From contig NZ_NGVR01000017.1 in assembly GCF_002777965.1 (NCBI RefSeq), positions 186,001 through 250,000 on the forward strand: a stretch of 64,000 bases of DNA. The letters run 5' to 3'. Source of the DNA: Proteus columbae. Lineage in GTDB: Bacteria; Pseudomonadota; Gammaproteobacteria; Enterobacterales; Enterobacteriaceae. The position numbers were made by a program, and so were the translations under genes. This document shows positions 45,665 to 55,270 of this stretch, piece by piece (position 1 is the first letter of the stretch; each line of letters begins with the position of its first letter). The notes below the pieces were generated by a model. It had not been told where the DNA came from, did not search any database, and saw only the letters and a program-made list of their open reading frames with translations.

Positions 45665-47226
45665 GTATCTACGCTATTTAATAATGACCATGAACCATGA
45701 ATTTCAGGTGTTCCTGTACCCAAATCAACACAAGGGTTAGTTAGGTAAGTGTGTTGCACATTCATCAGCCAAGCCCAAGCAGCATCACCTTTTACACCAA
45801 CGCCGTTTTTACCATCCCACTCAACGGCTTTCCAATGAGGAACCGCTTCTTGCCATGTATGGGCATCAAGTGCAGCTTGTAGGTGCTTTTCGACTTCAGG
45901 ATTTTTGTAATAACCCGGATTATAATAACCAACACCTGCGGCATTAGCACTGTAGTGATGATATAGCTCCATCGGATCAAGGCTACCCCAACCAAATAAA
46001 GTTGGGTTTGAGTGCATATAGCGCTCTACTGTATCCCAACTTCCTGATTTAAGATCCATTTGAATGCCAAGAGGTTGCACTAACGCACGAATTGATTCGG
46101 CTAAATCGCGACGAGTTGCATCACCACTGGTATACCATAAGGTAAGTTTGGCTTCTAAACCGTCTTTTTCACGAATACCGCTTTTATTCAGTTTCCAACC
46201 TGCATCTTCAAGAATTTGCTTCGCTTTTACAACATCACCATCTTTAAATGCCGCGTCAGTTTGATCCCAAGGCAAACCTTTTACACCGGTATATGCAGGA
46301 ATGGCATAACCATCAAGCACTTGCTCTGATAACAATTTGCGGTCAAGAGCATAGTTAATCGCTTTACGAATAGCGATATCTGCTGTGATATCATTACCAA
46401 TATCATAACCTTGAGCGTTTTTCTCACCTGATTTTACCATTGGGAAAACAATACCGCGGTTTTCAACACTTGGTCTTTCCCACAATTTGGTATTTGGTAA
46501 ATTCTTAGCGATAGCAGCTGTTGCGGGTGGAATACGCACAATACCTAATTGCCCACTTTGAGCAGCCGCAAAAGCAGCATCTTCATCAAGGAAAACAAAA
46601 ATGAGTTTTTCAAAATCGTTTTTCTGGCCCGCATAATAAGGGTTGGCTTCAACAATTAATTGCTGACCCGGTTGGAAACTGACCATGCGATAAGGACCTG
46701 CACCAATTGGCTTTTGTGCGTAAGTTTTTTCATCATACTTATCAGCAGAAACGATACCTAAAGAGCCCAGTACGTTCACAAAAGTACTTTGTGGTGCTTT
46801 TAACGTAATAGTGACATGTAAGTCATCATCTGCTTTTGCAGAAAGGAAGTTCCCCATATCAACTTTACCGCCACTTGCAGCCGCGTTGTTATAAGTAAAT
46901 ACGATATCTTTTGCTGTGAGCGGTAGGCCATCAGAGAATTTTAAATCTGGCTTTAATGTTAATTTCCATGTTTTACCATCTTCACTTGGTTGATAGTCAC
47001 TTAACATATTGCTATACCAAGAGAGATCTGCATTTTGCTTTAACAATGGACTATGGAGAAGTAAATAACTGCCATGACTCCAACCCAACATTGGGTCGAA
47101 ACCTTCTGTTGGCTCTTCACCAATAGCTAATTTCAACGTTTGAGCAGATGCTGCAAAAGGGACGCTTAACGCGGCTAAGCAAGTTAACGTTACTAATGAT
47201 TGACGCCAACCAAACCGAATAGACAT
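45643..47226 (-). CDS. ABC importer periplasmic solute-binding protein, nickel/peptide class
   Basis: The 527-residue SBP_bac_5 protein has a signal peptide cut after PFAASA near residue 28. The mature start LKLAIGEEPTEGFDPMLG and the segment DGKTWKLTLKPDLKFSDGLPLTAKDIVFTY are typical of the peptide/nickel class. Histidines cluster near MELYHHYSANA. The gene order SBP-permease-permease-ATPase-ATPase matches NikABCDE/YntABCDE nickel importers. The nearby [NiFe] hydrogenase operon makes nickel a reasonable guess, but a peptide or metallophore ligand is equally allowed by sequence. A weak Fur-like site lies upstream. Confidence 0.8.
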   Translation of the reverse strand: MSIRFGWRQSLVTLTCLAALSVPFAASAQTLKLAIGEEPTEGFDPMLGWSHGSYLLLHSPLLKQNADLSWYSNMLSDYQPSEDGKTWKLTLKPDLKFSDGLPLTAKDIVFTYNNAAASGGKVDMGNFLSAKADDDLHVTITLKAPQSTFVNVLGSLGIVSADKYDEKTYAQKPIGAGPYRMVSFQPGQQLIVEANPYYAGQKNDFEKLIFVFLDEDAAFAAAQSGQLGIVRIPPATAAIAKNLPNTKLWERPSVENRGIVFPMVKSGEKNAQGYDIGNDITADIAIRKAINYALDRKLLSEQVLDGYAIPAYTGVKGLPWDQTDAAFKDGDVVKAKQILEDAGWKLNKSGIREKDGLEAKLTLWYTSGDATRRDLAESIRALVQPLGIQMDLKSGSWDTVERYMHSNPTLFGWGSLDPMELYHHYSANAAGVGYYNPGYYKNPEVEKHLQAALDAHTWQEAVPHWKAVEWDGKNGVGVKGDAAWAWLMNVQHTYLTNPCVDLGTGTPEIHGSWSLLNSVDTWKWTCQ

Positions 47227-47306
47227 AAAACATTCTCCGATTTTTTAGATACGACTTATTATCAGTCTCTATCTAAATAAGATGAAGAGGCTGAAACAAG
47301 ATAAAT

Positions 47307-47325
47307 AACAATGATAATTATGATG
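47307..47325. promoter_or_regulatory. Weak Fur-like site upstream of the ABC importer
   Basis: AACAATGATAATTATGATG matches the Fur consensus at 14 of 19 positions, 81 bp before the binding-protein start. Confidence 0.35.
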
Positions 47326-47597
47326 TTCTGCAACTTGATGCAGATAAAGGCTAAACCAGTGGCATCATAATAAGTTTTTTTATTCAACTACTCGAATAAT
47401 ATTCGACAGTTTATTGATTTTACATAAACTTTTATTAAGCGGTAATACGCATTATGGCAAACTTCTAGCAAGTGCACAGTATTTTTCTAATAAATAAGTT
47501 ATATATTTATCATTGAATTTATTAGTGAGCACAAAACGAAATAAAATGACTTTTTAACGAAATAAGATTATTTCATTTTATTTAATATACACTGAAA

Positions 47598-47621
47598 ATA
47601 AAAAAGGCACATTATTGTGCC
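47598..47621 (-). terminator. Glycosyltransferase gene terminator
   Basis: GGCACA and TGTGCC pair across ATTA/TAAT and run into a T-rich tail on the minus strand, 10 bp after the stop. Confidence 0.8.
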
Positions 47622-47630
47622 CTCTTGTGA

Positions 47631-48620
47631 TCATGAATTTAATATTCTTTTTAATTTAAAATAGCGTCGTCCCAAACGCCAACGCAATCTAAAATCTTTC
47701 GCATTCCGCCAAATTAATGACCATATTCCTCTATCAAAAAGCTCTTTAACTATCTGTTTTTTAACTTCAATAGACTGAATATAACCAATTGAATGAATAA
47801 TCCCCAAACCTTCTTTTGCTATTTGCCAATAACATGCATTGATATTTTGAGCCACTTTCTTATGCTTTTGATTAATAGCATCAAGCATTTCTAATATTTT
47901 CATGTAATTATGAATTGTTCTAACGTGAATAGCATCATTAGGTGTCGTATGAGAAACAGATCCAGAGTGAATAAAGTAATCATAGTAACGCTCATCAATA
48001 TATTTAACACGTTTAGCGGTTAATAATGCTTCTGTTGTCCACGGAATATCTTGATGATGTAAACCTGGCTCAAAATAATAACCATGATCAAGTAGAAATT
48101 CACGTCGATAAATATTTAACCAAGTCACATGTAAGAATTTTTTAGAGTTTAATGCCATTTCTAGCCACTGTGGCCCAGTTAAAACATCGGTTGAATGTAA
48201 TCGGTTAGATGGGAATATAGGTCGTGAGGGACGTCCATCCGCATAAACGTAATTACCATTACAAGTTAAAATATCCAAATTATCATCTTTAGCTAAATTA
48301 AGCATTCTACCGTACATATTAGAATGAATTACATCATCAATATCAGGAAAAACAACATATTGCCCTTTCGAAACATTAAATCCAACATTACGAGCAACAG
48401 AAACACCTTGATTTTCCTGATCAATAATCGTGACTTGAGGAAATCTTTCTTTCCATTCTTGTAATATTTTAAGTGAGTTATCTCTAGAGCCATCGTTAAC
48501 TAAAATAAGTTCCCAATCATTCAAATTAATAGATTGTAATCGATTGAAAAATTGAGATAAAAAATTTTCACCATTATAAATGGCGACCACAATACTCAGT
48601 TGAGGCATAGAAGAAAACAT
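47631..48620 (-). CDS. waaH: WaaH/YibD-like family 2 glycosyltransferase
   Basis: The 329-residue protein has the GT-A start LSIVVAIYNGENFL, ILVNDGSRDNSLKIL and the metal-binding DIDD motif (VVFPDIDDVIH). The middle follows E. coli WaaH/YibD closely (NRLHSTDVLTGPQWLEMAL, GLHHQDIPWTTEALL, HSGSVSH). WaaH adds glucuronic acid to the LPS inner core under phosphate limitation in E. coli. I see no Pho box here. The ATG follows AAGGTGGG, so the longer N-terminus (MFSSMPQ) is real. It is a single-gene unit. Confidence 0.8.
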   Translation of the reverse strand: MFSSMPQLSIVVAIYNGENFLSQFFNRLQSINLNDWELILVNDGSRDNSLKILQEWKERFPQVTIIDQENQGVSVARNVGFNVSKGQYVVFPDIDDVIHSNMYGRMLNLAKDDNLDILTCNGNYVYADGRPSRPIFPSNRLHSTDVLTGPQWLEMALNSKKFLHVTWLNIYRREFLLDHGYYFEPGLHHQDIPWTTEALLTAKRVKYIDERYYDYFIHSGSVSHTTPNDAIHVRTIHNYMKILEMLDAINQKHKKVAQNINACYWQIAKEGLGIIHSIGYIQSIEVKKQIVKELFDRGIWSLIWRNAKDFRLRWRLGRRYFKLKRILNS

Positions 48621-49054
48621 AACCCACCTTTTATATTCTTAACTAAGAAAAGAAGCTCTCCCCCCTAAATAGTTAGTTTTAAAGATTAAAAAGAGTAATA
48701 AAATTATAAATTAGTCTTAATTCATTCTTAATTAAAACTTAATTTTTAACTAACTAAAGGTGAAAGTGATATTTAATGAGGATAAGTATAATTAACTTCT
48801 TTTTATCTCTTATGAAGAAAGGGTTAAGAGAGTTTGTTTTTTAAAAGAAATAACTAAAGGGAAAATTAAGGTTAGCGTGGAGAATAAATGTTATTAGCAG
48901 GCATTTATAATTCATCAATGCGTAATATAAGTAACAATAATGACATTTTTTATGATTAATGTCACTTATATCACTCATTAATGCAAAACATCCGCTATTG
49001 CGGATGTTTTGTTTTTTTATTTATATCACTAATCTGTGGATACTTGTTGTACTT
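48621..49054. other. Gene-free region between the glycosyltransferase and hycI
   Basis: This AT-rich 434-bp spacer contains the terminator at 48985 and the glycosyltransferase promoter region. A small plus-strand frame that overlaps the hycI end is not credible. Confidence 0.5.
48985..49018. terminator. Strong terminator at the end of the hyf operon
   Basis: AAAACATCCGC and GCGGATGTTTT form an 11-bp perfect stem over TATT. It has a T7 tract on the plus side and TTTTGC on the minus side, 45 bp after the hycI stop. Confidence 0.75.
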
Positions 49055-49555
49055 TTATTCTTCAATATCTTCTTCATCGCAGACTTCAAGTTCTGGAAAA
49101 TAATCAACTCTCCAAGACTTGATCCCTTGATACACTTCATCAACGGCATTCTTTACCGCTTCGGTCATTGGATAATAAAAACCAACGAGATCGGGTTGGA
49201 TCCCTAAGAAAGTAATATCTGGAATATCATCTTTTAATTGATCGATAAGAAAATTAAGCGGCATATTATGAGTGCTCATAATAAACATTTCCGCTATATA
49301 GTCAGGATCTATCACCCTAATTTCACCAGGATTTAAACCAATATCTGCGGCATCAACAATGACAACACATTGAGGTTGTAACTCTCTTACTTGATAAGAG
49401 ACATTTTCAGGCGCGCTTCCCCCATTGATAACAATCCATCCATCAATGGGGTTTGCTTCCATTAACTCAGCAAGCAGAGGGCCTGCACCATCATCGCCCA
49501 TCATGCTGTTACCGACCGTTAATACCACTTTAGGTGCTGTCATTGCTTTACTCAT
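49055..49555 (-). CDS. hycI: Hydrogenase maturation protease (HycI-type)
   Basis: HycI cleaves the C-terminal peptide of the hydrogenase large subunit after nickel insertion. The 166-residue protein matches E. coli HycI: VVLTVGNSMMGDDGAGPLLAE (with the nickel-sensing Asp), VDAADIGLNPGEIRVIDPD, THNMPLNFLIDQL and FLGIQPDLVGFYYPMT. The last 15 residues are acidic. It overlaps hyfJ by the ATGA junction. E. coli hyf has no protease gene of its own, so this operon is more self-contained. Confidence 0.95.
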   Translation of the reverse strand: MSKAMTAPKVVLTVGNSMMGDDGAGPLLAELMEANPIDGWIVINGGSAPENVSYQVRELQPQCVVIVDAADIGLNPGEIRVIDPDYIAEMFIMSTHNMPLNFLIDQLKDDIPDITFLGIQPDLVGFYYPMTEAVKNAVDEVYQGIKSWRVDYFPELEVCDEEDIEE

Positions 49556-49962
49556 GGTTTTCTCTTCACAATCAAATAAATAGCAGGTTCTGCGTGGATC
49601 TCACCCAGTAATTTAATCAGCGTTTGACTCCACTCACTAAAAATAGGATCGTCATTTTTGATAATAGGATCAAATGCTAACGCTAATAAGTGAGTATGCT
49701 CAGAGTTAATATTGATTTCACCAAATGTCAGCAATCCTTGCATTTTACGTTTGGCTTCACCTTCAGGTAATAAATCAATCCATGCTCTATATTTTTCTAA
49801 AGGACAGACTAGCTCTGTTTTCAAGCAATCAATCATACCAACGTGGTGACCAATCGCGAGCGAATAGTACATCACCTGCTGCGCTTGCTCAGGAATATCA
49901 TCATCGCTATCAACAAACTTTTGTCTTAATGACCAAAAGTAAACTTTAGCGTCATCAGGCAT
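49552..49962 (-). CDS. hyfJ: Formate hydrogenlyase maturation protein HyfJ/HycH
   Basis: The 136-residue protein belongs to the HycH/HyfJ family, needed for maturation of the large subunit. Conserved parts are [32 protein letters not shown] and [15 protein letters not shown]. Its start overlaps the hyfI end by 8 bp and its end overlaps hycI by 4 bp. HyfJ and HycH cannot be told apart surely from sequence; the operon context favours HyfJ. Confidence 0.9.
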   Translation of the reverse strand: MPDDAKVYFWSLRQKFVDSDDDIPEQAQQVMYYSLAIGHHVGMIDCLKTELVCPLEKYRAWIDLLPEGEAKRKMQGLLTFGEININSEHTHLLALAFDPIIKNDDPIFSEWSQTLIKLLGEIHAEPAIYLIVKRKP

Positions 49963-50737
49963 AGATACCCCCTTGGCTTAATGAATAAACTAGACGTTTT
50001 ACAATCTCTGATAAACGAGGATCGTTAGCTTGTCGTAGCCATTCATCAACACGACCACTGACTTCTTGAATAGTGGCGCCTTCTAATAATGTGAGGAAAT
50101 GATCACTGATTTGTCTTCCTTGATAATAGCCAGCTAAACGACGCGCTTCACGCTCAATCATCACACGAGCATCTAATGGAATCGAAGGCAGAATTAGAGA
50201 TGCTTTTTCATTCTCGACTTCAATGTGTGATTCGCCTTTTAATTTTTGGTCTAACAAACCCAGCGCAACAGCAAATCCATAAATCGTCGCAGCAGGTGTT
50301 GGAGGGCAACCAGGGATCCACACATCAATAGGAACGATAGATTCACTACCACCCCATACACAATAGAGATCGTGGAAAATACCGCCACCACAACCACAAG
50401 CGCCATAAGAGATACAGATTTTTGGATCAGGCGCAGATTCATAAGCACGTAATGCAGGAACTCGCATCTGGCGCGTTACTGCGCCAGTGAATAATAAAAT
50501 GTCAGCGTGACGAGGTGAGGCTACCACTTTGATACCAAAACGTTCAGCATCAAAAACCGGTGTAATTGCGGAGAAAATTTCAATTTCACAACCATTACAA
50601 CCACCACAGTCAACACGATAAACATAAGCTGAACGCTGAATATCTTTCAACAATGTCTGTTTTAGCTTTTTAACCTGATCATCAAGGGTGATAGGTTGGC
50701 TAACATGATGATTAATGGGAATTTCTGGTAGACTCAT
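49955..50737 (-). CDS. hyfI: Hydrogenase small subunit HyfI
   Basis: The 260-residue protein is the NuoB-like iron-sulfur subunit of the [NiFe] hydrogenase. Cluster ligands are seen in [19 protein letters not shown] near residue 45, [12 protein letters not shown] near residue 110 and [10 protein letters not shown] near residue 140. It starts within the hyfH stop codon region (4-bp overlap). It passes electrons between HyfG and the ferredoxin-like subunits HyfH and HyfA on the cytoplasmic side. Confidence 0.95.
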   Translation of the reverse strand: MSLPEIPINHHVSQPITLDDQVKKLKQTLLKDIQRSAYVYRVDCGGCNGCEIEIFSAITPVFDAERFGIKVVASPRHADILLFTGAVTRQMRVPALRAYESAPDPKICISYGACGCGGGIFHDLYCVWGGSESIVPIDVWIPGCPPTPAATIYGFAVALGLLDQKLKGESHIEVENEKASLILPSIPLDARVMIEREARRLAGYYQGRQISDHFLTLLEGATIQEVSGRVDEWLRQANDPRLSEIVKRLVYSLSQGGIYA

Positions 50738-51288
50738 TTTATTGCACTCCCAATTTCGCCCATACTAATATTTTCACGACCATCAGATAACAAGTTATGT
50801 TTACGCTTACATTCAGGGCAAGTTTCAAATTGTGGGCGCATCGCTTCTACGGTTTGCTCATCCCAGCCTGATTGCACTAATAGCTCCATTGCATATTCAA
50901 CTGATTTTCTAGGCGTAAATGGTTGATGGCATTCACGGCAATTCAATAACTTAAAAGTTCCTTTGATATAAAGATCTGACTTTTTAGTTACTGCCGTTTC
51001 AAACATATCGGATAAAACAATCGCTCTTGTTGGACAAACTTCTTCACAACGACCGCAATAAATACAACGACCAATGAATAATTGCCAATGACGCTCGCCT
51101 GTTTCCAAATTCGTTTCCATCGTTAACGCATTAGCAGGACATGCTGCGGTACAAGCACCACAAACAATACATTGCTGTGCATCATATTCAGGCTTTCCTC
51201 TAAAACCATCAGGTAAATCTAGAGGTTTAAACGGATATTTGGTCGTTGCTTCGCCTGTTTTGATTATGGTTTTAAACAATTTTAACAT
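50734..51288 (-). CDS. hyfH: Hydrogenase 4Fe-4S subunit HyfH
   Basis: The 184-residue NuoI-like subunit has two ferredoxin motifs, [12 protein letters not shown] near residue 42 and [12 protein letters not shown] near residue 75, each with four cysteines. A further [13 protein letters not shown] pair at 117-160 resembles a zinc-type site also present in HycF/HyfH proteins. It carries electrons to HyfI. It lies between hyfG and hyfI. Confidence 0.95.
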   Translation of the reverse strand: MLKLFKTIIKTGEATTKYPFKPLDLPDGFRGKPEYDAQQCIVCGACTAACPANALTMETNLETGERHWQLFIGRCIYCGRCEEVCPTRAIVLSDMFETAVTKKSDLYIKGTFKLLNCRECHQPFTPRKSVEYAMELLVQSGWDEQTVEAMRPQFETCPECKRKHNLLSDGRENISMGEIGSAIK

Positions 51289-51299
51289 CGTTCATTCCC

Positions 51300-53033
51300 T
51301 CACTTGAGCGGCGAATTTTTACGTTCGATGCTGTAACGTTCAATTTCTTTGTAAGAAACTGTTTTAGATTTACGTTTTTTCACATCGACGAGCGTTACCC
51401 TGTCAGTACAGGAATAACAAGGGTCAAGACTACCGATAATTAACGGCGCATCAGAGACGGTATTTCCTTGCAACATATAGCGTAATACAGGCCAGTTAGC
51501 ATAAGTTGCAGCACGGCAACGCCAGCGGAATAATTTTTGGTTATCACCCAACATACTCCAGTGAACATCTTCACCGCGTGGTGCTTCAGTAAAGCCCAGT
51601 GCAAATTTATAAGGCTGATAAGTAAAGCCTTCCGTTAATAATGGGCCTTCTGGTAAGTTATCTAAGGCATATTCAATCATTGCCATTGAATCCAAGACTT
51701 CTTTAATACGTACCATCACACGAGAGAATACGTCACCACCTTCATAACTAAAGAGAGTCAGTGGAAGATTGCCATAATCAGCAAAGGGGTGGTCAAAACG
51801 CACGTCACGTTTAAAGCCACTCGCTCTTATCATTGGGCCTACTGGGCTAAAATCACGAGCCACTTTCTTATCTAAGATACCGACACCGACAGTACGTTGT
51901 TCCATATTTGGTGCTGATAGCAGTATATCCACTAATTCAGTGACTTCTTTGCGCATTTCTCTAACTAGTTGGATAGTCTTCAGACGCTGATCTTTTAAAA
52001 TATCACGACGAATACCACCAATTAAGTTCAAGCCATAAGTTTTACGCGCACCAGTGAGCATTTCTGCAATCTGCATTGATTTTTCACGAATACGGAAAAA
52101 TTGCATAAAGCCAGTATCAAAACCTGTGAAGTGACTGGCTAAACCAATATTTAATAAATGGCTATGAAGACGTTCAACTTCTAATAAGATAGAACGAATA
52201 GTATGTGCACGACGTGGCACTTCAATGCCTAGCGCATTTTCAACAGAAGTCACATACGCCACGCTGTGAGTAAAACCACAAATACCACACACGCGGTCTG
52301 ATAAGAATGTGACTTCGTTATACCCCATACGGGTTTCAGCCAGTTTTTCCATACCACGGTGAACATAGAACATACGGTAATCGGCATCGACAATGTTTTC
52401 GCCGTCTACAAATAAGCGGAAGTGTCCTGGTTCATCTGAGGTAATGTGCATAGGACCAATTGGCACAACGCGCGCATCTTGCTTACCTTCGTTCACGAAA
52501 GGATAAGTTTCAACTTCGGTTGCAGGTGCTGGACGTTGACGATAATCCATTGCATCTTTACGCAGTGGATACATCTCTTCAGGCCAGTCATCTGGAAGCA
52601 CTAAACGGCGTTCATCAGGTAAACCAACCGGGATAAGACCATACATATCACGGATTTCACGTTCCCCCCACACGGCGGCTGGTACACGCGGTGTTACTGA
52701 CGGGAATTCTAAAGTGATTGGGCTAACATGGGCTTTTACAACAATCCAGCATTTTTCACCCTCTTCCATTGATAATGCATAATAAACAGCATAGTCCCCG
52801 TTTAAACTACGTTCGTCGTTACCGAATAAAACAGGTAACCAACCGCCTAAGCCGTAATACAGGTATTCCACCACTTCAGGAAGTGATTCCGTTTTTACTG
52901 TTATCGTCAATTGATCAGCGGTTTGTCGCTCTTCATCAAGAACTGCTGATGGGAATTTTTCACGAACTTTGGCAACGTAATCTCCACCTAGTTCTTTTCC
53001 CTCTTTTCTACTGACATAATTTTGGTAGCTCAC
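51300..53033 (-). CDS. hyfG: [NiFe]-hydrogenase large subunit HyfG (NuoC-NuoD fusion)
   Basis: The 577-residue protein has an N-terminal NuoC-like domain (to about residue 180) and a NuoD/HycE-like catalytic domain. Nickel ligands are in DRVCGICGFTHS near residue 250 and DPCYSCTDR near residue 540. The C-terminal peptide after that Arg is exactly 32 residues and ends RKNSPLK, like the cleaved HycE tail, so it should be processed by the protease encoded three genes on. All four Cys ligands are present, so it looks active. Confidence 0.96.
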   Translation of the reverse strand: MSYQNYVSRKEGKELGGDYVAKVREKFPSAVLDEERQTADQLTITVKTESLPEVVEYLYYGLGGWLPVLFGNDERSLNGDYAVYYALSMEEGEKCWIVVKAHVSPITLEFPSVTPRVPAAVWGEREIRDMYGLIPVGLPDERRLVLPDDWPEEMYPLRKDAMDYRQRPAPATEVETYPFVNEGKQDARVVPIGPMHITSDEPGHFRLFVDGENIVDADYRMFYVHRGMEKLAETRMGYNEVTFLSDRVCGICGFTHSVAYVTSVENALGIEVPRRAHTIRSILLEVERLHSHLLNIGLASHFTGFDTGFMQFFRIREKSMQIAEMLTGARKTYGLNLIGGIRRDILKDQRLKTIQLVREMRKEVTELVDILLSAPNMEQRTVGVGILDKKVARDFSPVGPMIRASGFKRDVRFDHPFADYGNLPLTLFSYEGGDVFSRVMVRIKEVLDSMAMIEYALDNLPEGPLLTEGFTYQPYKFALGFTEAPRGEDVHWSMLGDNQKLFRWRCRAATYANWPVLRYMLQGNTVSDAPLIIGSLDPCYSCTDRVTLVDVKKRKSKTVSYKEIERYSIERKNSPLK

Positions 53034-53034
53034 G

Positions 53035-54603
53035 TTACATCTCCTGAACCGATGTGGATGGATTGCTGATTAAAGCCGTTGGCCATGCATAAGTAGGTGA
53101 CTCACTTTTATCAATGTTCATCACGATATTAGCGGCATTTTCTAACAGCTCGCTGACAGGCTTAGGAATGTGAGTTCCCATTAACAGCATAAGTGCAATC
53201 AGAATGACCATTGGTAATGTGGTTAAAATTCCCAGTTCACCTTTAGCAACAACATCAGGTTTTGGACCAAAGACAGTTTTAGCCACCATACGAACTAGAC
53301 CACCTAACACTACGGTCAATAACAATAATAATAGGATAGTTAAGCCAATATGCTGAGAAGCTAAACCTGCCACAACAATCATAAATTCACTGATAAAGAC
53401 GTTGAAAGGAGGCATACCACCTAACGCTAAAGCACCACCAGCAAAAAGAGCTGCACTTAATGGCATCACTTTAAACATACCTTTCACGACATTTAAATCA
53501 CGAGTGCCGTATTTCAATAACACGTTACCTGAGCCACAGAACAACAGTGCTTTCGCTAAACTGTGGTTTAAGGTGTGGAATAAGGCAGCCAAAATACCAA
53601 TTGGTCCGCCAATTCCTAATGCAACGGCAATTAATCCCATGTTTTCCACACTGGAATAGGCTAAAAGACGTTTTATATCACGCTGAATAAGAATAAAGAA
53701 CGCCGCGATAGCAACAGAGAGGAAACCAAAGATTAACAGTAAGTTACGTGTAAATTCAGTACCAATTGCCGCATCAATAATGATGTAGTAACGAATGATG
53801 ATTAACAGCGCACAATTCAGTAAAACCGCTGATAACAGCGCACTGACAGGACTTGGTGCTTCACTGTGTGCATCTGGTAACCATGCGTGCATTGGGAATA
53901 AACCCGTTTTGGTACCGAAACCGATTAAAATAAAGACAAAAGCTAAATGCATCAGTGTTGGGTCTAACTGGTCTGTATATTTCAACACTTCAGTCCAGAA
54001 GATAGCCTGATCTGGATCAGGCATAAAGCTTGCGGCATTGGCATAAACCAAAATAGTACCGAAAAGACCAAACGCCACACCCACACTACAAATGATGATG
54101 TACTTCCAAGCAGCTTCCAGAGAAGAACGTTGACCATAAATTCCGACTAAGAATGCAGAGCTTAGGGTTGTTGCTTCAATGGCTGCCCACATTAAGATCA
54201 AGTTATTACTAGTAATTGCTAATAACATAGTGAATAAAAAGAGGTGGAAGAAACCATAATAATTACACAAAGTGCGTACTGAAATTTCACCCTCATCCAC
54301 TTCGTGATTCATATAGCCAATAGAATAAAGTCCAGTTAAAAAGCCGATAATACCTAAGATAGCGAGAAATAATGCGCCTAGGCTATCCACATGAACCCAA
54401 TTAGTAGCTGCCAATATTTCGCCATGAGACATGACATCTGCCACAGTCCCTAATGCAGCGATTAACAATACGGTGATACCAATAGCATGAATACCCGTCA
54501 CAACAGGACGCGCACCCGCTTTTAATAACGGACTTAGAAACGCCAGTATTGAAAATACCAACGGTGCGAACATTAAAATTGTTAACATGGTTGTTTGGTT
54601 CAT
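53035..54603 (-). CDS. hyfF: Hydrogenase membrane subunit HyfF
   Basis: The 522-residue protein is a NuoL/M/N-type antiporter-like subunit with about fourteen spans. The proton-pumping core is shown by [58 protein letters not shown] and [19 protein letters not shown]. It is one of three such subunits in this operon (with HyfB and HyfD), the feature separating Hyf from Hyc. Its ATG is 5 bp after the hyfE stop. Confidence 0.94.
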   Translation of the reverse strand: MNQTTMLTILMFAPLVFSILAFLSPLLKAGARPVVTGIHAIGITVLLIAALGTVADVMSHGEILAATNWVHVDSLGALFLAILGIIGFLTGLYSIGYMNHEVDEGEISVRTLCNYYGFFHLFLFTMLLAITSNNLILMWAAIEATTLSSAFLVGIYGQRSSLEAAWKYIIICSVGVAFGLFGTILVYANAASFMPDPDQAIFWTEVLKYTDQLDPTLMHLAFVFILIGFGTKTGLFPMHAWLPDAHSEAPSPVSALLSAVLLNCALLIIIRYYIIIDAAIGTEFTRNLLLIFGFLSVAIAAFFILIQRDIKRLLAYSSVENMGLIAVALGIGGPIGILAALFHTLNHSLAKALLFCGSGNVLLKYGTRDLNVVKGMFKVMPLSAALFAGGALALGGMPPFNVFISEFMIVVAGLASQHIGLTILLLLLLTVVLGGLVRMVAKTVFGPKPDVVAKGELGILTTLPMVILIALMLLMGTHIPKPVSELLENAANIVMNIDKSESPTYAWPTALISNPSTSVQEM

Positions 54604-54607
54604 CTCC

Positions 54608-55258
54608 TCACCCCTTCAGCGCGGTCAGTTGATCCACGTTCAGTGTGTTGAGCGTGCGGTAAATCTTACGAGCCAATACTGCCATTACAATCACAGCAAA
54701 GATGGCGTCGGTGGCGATACCGATTTCGACCAGTTCTGGTGCTCTCCACGCCAATAATGCCAGTGTTAAGTGAGAGCCGTTTTCCATTAAACAGTAACCA
54801 AAAGCTTGTTTTAGGATATTTCGCTGAGTCACAATACAAAGCAGACCCAACATAAAGTGTCCCAGAGAAACTGCGAGTGCAGGTTTCAAATCAACAACCA
54901 TTGGTATTTGAATTGGCTCAACCACAAACCAACTTAAAATGACGATAACAGCAGCCAACAACATTAAAAGTGCAGGGCTAATAACACTGGTATTCGCACT
55001 AGGATCAGATAACTTACGGAATGCAAATCCTAAAATAAGTGGCACAAGCAGAACTTTAGTAAAGAAGGCGGTAATCGCCCAAAGTGTGAGTTGGTGTGCA
55101 TCTAATGTATTAGCTAAAGTGACGAAAATCATCACTAAAACGAAAGATTGCAATGCATAAAACCAACAGGATGCAATCGGCTTTTTAGCGCCAATTACCA
55201 GTAGCGAGGTTATCATCATTAACCCCGCCAAATTGTTTACGATAAGTGCTCCAGTCAT
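54608..55258 (-). CDS. hyfE: Hydrogenase membrane subunit HyfE
   Basis: This small membrane protein of 216 residues has six predicted spans and the conserved stretch [18 protein letters not shown] near residue 155, a NuoK-like Glu-bearing helix. GGGAG precedes the start. HyfE is specific to Hyf-type hydrogenases and has no Hyc equivalent. It lies between the antiporter-like hyfD and hyfF. Confidence 0.93.
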   Translation of the reverse strand: MTGALIVNNLAGLMMITSLLVIGAKKPIASCWFYALQSFVLVMIFVTLANTLDAHQLTLWAITAFFTKVLLVPLILGFAFRKLSDPSANTSVISPALLMLLAAVIVILSWFVVEPIQIPMVVDLKPALAVSLGHFMLGLLCIVTQRNILKQAFGYCLMENGSHLTLALLAWRAPELVEIGIATDAIFAVIVMAVLARKIYRTLNTLNVDQLTALKG

Positions 55259-55270
55259 GATTTATCTCCC

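Larger units (their letters stand above)
47227..47630. other. Gene-free region upstream of the ABC operon
   Basis: It holds the Fur-like site, a small palindrome TCGAAT-AAT-ATTCGA (47392-47406) of unknown use, and the glycosyltransferase terminator. No ORF was seen. Confidence 0.5.

Noticed and set aside
48959-49207. 82-codon plus-strand frame overlapping the hycI end
   Set aside because: It runs through a terminator hairpin and antisense to hycI.
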